Origin: Gordionus sp. m RMFG-2023
Taxonomy: Eukaryota; Nematomorpha; Gordioida; Chordodea; Parachordodidae
Direction: 5' to 3'
Assembly: GCF_954871325.1 (NCBI RefSeq)
Contig: NC_088776.1
Location: forward strand, 1,441,671-1,505,670
DNA: 64,000 nt
Shown here one piece after another: positions 59,531 through 64,000 of the stretch. The notes under the pieces are model-generated. The model was not told the DNA's origin. It saw only the letters and a program-made list of their open reading frames with translations, and did not search any database. The translations under genes and the position numbers were made by a program. Within the stretch, counting starts at the first letter, position 1, and the number at the start of each line of letters is the position of its first letter.

Positions 59531-60058
59531 CAAAAGGACAAACACATTGTTTAATTTCATGTTTATACCATATCTTATTCATGTTCACATCCAAATAATT
59601 ATAAAAGTTTCGTATTCATAAAAATAGTTGAATCTCCTCCATTCTTTCTTCTTCCCAGCTTGGCATCTTCTCATCTCCCCTTCTTTCCCCAAGGAAAATT
59701 AATTCCTCATGTCTTAAAATGACTGACATTCATTATATTATATTAAATTTATTTCTTCTTTTTTTTCAGCGGCTACAACAATAAATGTCTTATACCAAAG
59801 GAAAAACACATTGTTTAATTTCATGTTATACCATTATCTTATTCATGTTCACATCCAAATAATTATAAAGGTTTCGTATTCATAAAAATAGTTGAATCTC
59901 CTCCATTCTTTCTTCTTCCCAGCTTGGCATCTTCTCATCTCCCCTTCTTTCCCCAAGGAAAATTAATTCTTCGTGTCTTAAAATGACTGACATTCAGTAT
60001 ATTATATTAAATTTATTTCTTCTTTTTTTCGGGCTACAAACAATAAATGTCTTATATT
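59531..60058. repeat. tandem duplication, about 265-bp unit
   Basis: Copy 1 59531-59795, copy 2 59796-60058. Both contain ACACATTGTTTAATTTCATG, TTCTTCCCAGCTTGGCATC and AAAATGACTGACATTCA. The copies are very similar, so the duplication is fairly recent. Confidence 0.9.
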
Positions 60059-60109
60059 ATAGGCAAAAATTAAAAAGAATTTTAAAAAAAGAGAGAATCG
60101 TTATTCCTG

Positions 60110-60225
60110 CTTGCTATCAATCGGGAGATCATAGCCGTTGGATTTGATTATATAATGGTTTTCGAAACGATTTTTATTATAATAGGGTCATCTATATGAC
60201 CTATCCATTTGATCAAACAAATTAG
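60110..60225. repeat. hairpin repeat R, copy 4
   Basis: GGAGATCATAGCCGTTGGAT, TAATGGTTTTCGAAACG and GGGTCATCTATATGACC. The hairpin loop differs from the other copies but the stem is kept. Confidence 0.75.
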
Positions 60226-60640
60226 TTAGTGTTACCAATTATTTTAGCCAAAAAAATATGCGCAAACCAGGAAAATCTGCTCAGATATTGTAGAAATCTC
60301 TCCAAATTTGATTACTCATAAATTTATTTCCAACCCAGATTTCTCTTCGGCTAATTTATTGTTCATTCCTGACTTAAGATCCTAGTCACTTGTTTCCGAA
60401 ATATTATAGGATTTCCAAATCAATAATTCCCTCCATTTCTTTAATATTTTACATATCCCCTTCACATTTAACATGTAAAATTTCAGGCAAATCCTGAACA
60501 AATTTTCCCATCCATCCTTTTTAGAATTTTCGTAATTTCATTTTATTTTCCAGAAAAACGGATTTTCTTTACATTTCGCTTCCTTATATTCTAATTTAAT
60601 TTTTTTTTCTTTCATTATTTCCTTTTCTATTTCTAAATTT
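60226..60640. other. pyrimidine-rich sequence beside a MITE-like start
   Basis: TTAGTGTTACCAATTATTTTAGCC (about 60225) resembles the left end of family B, but no right terminus was found. The rest may be the decayed end of the gag-like element that follows. Confidence 0.4.
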
Positions 60641-62500
60641 TAAAACGATATCTAGTTCCGATTTGCTAATTTTTTCCTATTTCTTGATTATTTACCTCAT
60701 TTTTTTATCTAGTATTTTAAGCATATTCTCAAATATTTTCCTATCCATCTAAAGATATTCAATTTTGCCCTTTTCTTTAAAAATGTTCCAAAAATTATTC
60801 TCCGGTTCATTTGATATCCAATTCCATTCCCTAACCTCACCAATTTTTTCTTTTAGTATCCAAAGATCCAAAAAATACACGGCCTCTTTTATAACACTAA
60901 TAAATTTACCCTTTCTAAAACCATAATTTCAACTCCATTTAACTGTCTTAGTGCTTTTCATCATTTATATATGCTTATTCAGCCATAATCTACAAAATTC
61001 CTCAAACTCCATGACCGATACAGTAGCTCCTTATTCAAAAACATTGTAACTTCTTTATTTTCCACTTTAATTTCTCACATTGTGGACATTCATCGTAATT
61101 AATATTATTTTCCCCCGCTAAAATTGGTACGTTACAAATTTGTACGTTTACCTTAGGCCCCTCATTATTTTTAAGATCAAATCATTACTACTTTTTCCTC
61201 ATCTCTTCTCTTCTTTTGATTCTCATTTTATTTTAAAAATTTATTGTATTTTCTTGTAACAAGTTTTTATTTGGTTCAATGGGTTTCCCAATGTAATAAC
61301 CCCAAATATTGCCCTTTGACTATCATACAGTGCTAGAGGACACCTCCGCTCATAATGACCAATATTTCTGCATCGAAAACAAGTTATTACTTGGGCATTA
61401 TTTCATTCATTTTTCGTTTCCTTAGGTATTAAATTATAACACCCATTTTTAATATTCGCACCTAATAACCCACCTTTAAGAGCAGAAAGGCAACTGGCGT
61501 AGAAGCACTGACACCTGTTTGTTCTCTTCTGAAACATCTATGGGTCCAGGTCTCCCACAATTTGAACATAAAATTACTTTTCATGACTTTTCTCCTATTT
61601 TGAATGCTGACACAAAACATTTTTCGGCATTATGACCAGTATTTCTACATCTTCCACAGACATTTGATAGAGTCTATATTTTTCTCAAATAAAACATGAC
61701 CCAGTTGGCCCCATAATCATCTATCGATTCTAATATCTTCTCCTCGATATACATTTTTCCCTCTATTATTTTCCAATCTAAAAATTTCCTTTCTATTATT
61801 GTGCTTCAACTTTCTTCATTTCCTCCTTTTTTCATTTTCCATTTCTTTTCATTTTCCATTTCTTCTTCTTTCCTTTCTTCTTCTTCCCTTACTCTCTTCA
61901 TTATTTTATTTTATTTCCTTTCTTTTCATTAATTGTTTTTCTTTTCTTTCTGTTTCCAATTTTCTTTATTTTTAATTTCTTCTACTTCCCTTTTCCTATT
62001 TTCCATTTCTTCTTCTATTCCCTTCCTTATTTCCCTAAATTTCTCTTCTTTTAATTTTTTTTTCATTTCACTTCTTTCTATTTCCAATTTTAACTTAATT
62101 CATCCATTATTACCTCTATAATTCCCCTTTCTTCTATTTTAAATTTTTCCCTTCCATTTTACTTATTGCGACCTTTTCCACTTTTCCTCCTTCTATTTTT
62201 TTAAATTTTACCATTTCCAATTTTTCAAATTTATTTTTTCACCTTATCATTTTTTCCTTTTTCAGTATCTCTAACGATATTAATTTCTTTTTTAATATCG
62301 TTAATGATATTTCCAAATTTATTTTTTCCCATTGCATTATTCCCCTTTTCATATTTCTAACAATATTAATTTCATTTTTAATATCGCCAGATATTTCCTT
62401 TCCATTAATTCACTTTAAATTTAGATATACTTTCAATTATTTTTTCCCTTCCGTCAATTTTTACATTAATTTTAATCATTTTACTTAATAAATCCTATAA
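60641..62500 (-). mobile_element. gag-like retroelement fossil with zinc knuckles
   Basis: The minus strand encodes, in order, a region rich in Glu and Lys that looks like a long coiled coil (about 61800-62450), then CCHC zinc knuckles such as CGRCRNTGHNAEKC (about 61650) and CFRCRNIGHYERRC (about 61370), with a further CSNCGRPGP between them, then a basic tail region. This is the layout of a nucleocapsid-bearing Gag or of an ORF1-like protein of a retroelement. No polymerase or LTR was recognised beside it. It is broken and looks old. Family undecided. Confidence 0.55.
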
Positions 62501-64000
62501 TTTATTTCTCCTAATCCAATATAAGTACAATTAAAATTAAACAAAAATATCATTGTATTCCACGTATTTAAATGTCTTAATAGTTTGTTTACGATTAAAA
62601 ATGGTTAAAAAATTCTTTTTTTTTAAAAAAAAATTTCTTTTATATTTCAATTTTTGTAGTGGTTCTTTCTATAATTGTTATTTATATTATTTTTAGATCT
62701 TTACAAGAAAAAAAAAACTTATGAAAAATTAATTAAAACTTTTATTAAAAATATTTTACTTTAGGTAAAGAAAGACAATAAATTTAAAAGAGTGAAAATG
62801 GTCATAATTATTGTTAAAAGTACATTAAATACATATTTTTCTTTTATCCTTGGAATTTTACTTTTATCCTTAGAATTTCACTTTTTTAAAAATTTTGATC
62901 GTTAAGGTAAGTAGTTGGTTGAGTGCTCGACCTCTTTTTTGTGGTTTCTTTAAAGGACCACCAATTTGTTGCGTATTTTTTTTAGGCATTAATAACACAC
63001 CATTTTTGCACAATATAAAAAGACGCGAAATGATATATATAAAGAACAAAATGAATACATAATTTATGAAAGATTTTTTTTATGCGAAAATATTAATGAT
63101 TTTCCACTTTCTATTTTTTTTTCATATATGAAATAAAATAAAATCCCTGAAAACATTGTACATAAAAATCAATTGACTCCTCCATAAAAAACATAAGAAT
63201 AATCAAAAAAAATTAAGTAAAGTTATAATTACAATTTACAACAACGATCATTATTTTTTTTTAGATAGTAATAATCTAAGGCTTACACTAAAGAATTCAT
63301 ACTTAAAATTAACCACCTCCCATCCATATTATACTATAGTTCTCGGGCATAGGCTTTTATTTAGCCCAACTCTTCTTTTATGAGCCTATGGACGATTAAA
63401 AAATACCTTGCCCAAAAACGTGTAGAGGGCTCTTCATTTTTATTTTTTCATCCAAAATTAATTTAGTTTCAGTTAGATGGAAACGAGGAATACCTAGCAA
63501 TTAATAATATACATTTTAATTTCTGTTTATAATTTGATTACATATTTTTTTTTTATCATCAGATGATCTTAATAATTTTTTTCTGATTGAAAATTAAATT
63601 TTGCAATAAAAAAAAATTTGTCAATTTTGATTGAGTATGATTTATTTTATTACGAAAATTCATTCTGTCGAATAATTCGAATCGAATACAAATAGTAGAT
63701 TTTTATTCTACTCGTTAACACATCGAACACGAATAATGCACTACTCAATACGAATACATTTTTGAATAGGCATAGACACTCATATCATTAATTTAAATTT
63801 ATACATAATGTAACATCTAATTTTAATAAAATTACTTTATTTATATATAATTTAATGCATGCGTTAACTTTTGGAGGTATCAATGGATGTTCCTGGTACC
63901 CTTTTTTTTGAAAAAAAAATAATTCTTCACCATATATTTAAAACGTATAAAACTCCTACAAATGATAGAATATAAGCTTTCATTTTGATATATTATTTAT
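62501..64000. other. AT-rich sequence, no gene seen
   Basis: No coding or RNA feature supported. Two adjacent near-repeats of TTTTATCCTT-GAATTT at 62846-62882. Confidence 0.5.

Overview
This window looks like AT-rich nuclear DNA from a eukaryote, most likely an invertebrate animal. Three signs support this: GT-AG introns inside coding-like pieces, metazoan-type hAT transposases and retroelement fragments, and dense miniature inverted-repeat elements and microsatellites. An arthropod such as a crustacean would fit, but the species cannot be fixed from the sequence. No rRNA, bacterial operon or CRISPR array was seen, and the only tRNA-like sequence is a probable SINE. No ordinary housekeeping gene was recognised.

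The only plausible intact host-like genes are three copies of one small two-exon gene (A 4694-5112 minus, B 8999-9779 plus, C 22650-23021 plus). Each predicts a 103-123 residue protein consisting almost wholly of a PB1 (Phox/Bem1) interaction domain. A and B lie near the middle of the two arms of a large diverged palindrome (about 3455-10735). C is a third copy of the same duplicated unit (about 22013-24285). All three share a GC-rich hairpin several hundred bases upstream of the start, and the same phase-1 intron position. The intron of B has been enlarged by two nested hAT-type MITEs.

The rest is layered mobile-element debris. 1.9-2.5 kb: a Ty3/gypsy-like integrase fossil. 11.86-15.88 kb: a composite hAT element with terminal inverted repeats and an 8-bp target duplication, carrying an inverted second copy of its own front half and a piece of an unrelated retroelement. 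16.7-19.0 kb: a short LTR element without coding capacity, with nearly identical LTRs. 19.3-20.3 kb: a truncated BED-finger hAT. 15.9-32.9 kb: many diverged copies of one unclassified long repeat with poly-C tracts and an Asn-rich reading-frame remnant, interrupted by LINE-like, retroelement and hAT pieces. 32.3-40 kb: microsatellites, minisatellites and a 1.5-2 kb duplicated segment. 40.4-53.4 kb: three more hAT remnants, MITEs and a segmental duplication. 54-57.2 kb: two long polypurine pentanucleotide tracts. 59.5-62.5 kb: a tandem duplication and a gag-like fossil with zinc knuckles.

The most informative patterns are the PB1 miniprotein family, a set of hAT-type MITEs that share the terminus CAGAGTTGTTAAA or TAGTGTTGTTAAA but differ in short palindromic internal motifs, and several insertions proved by an empty site in a paralogous copy inside this same window.
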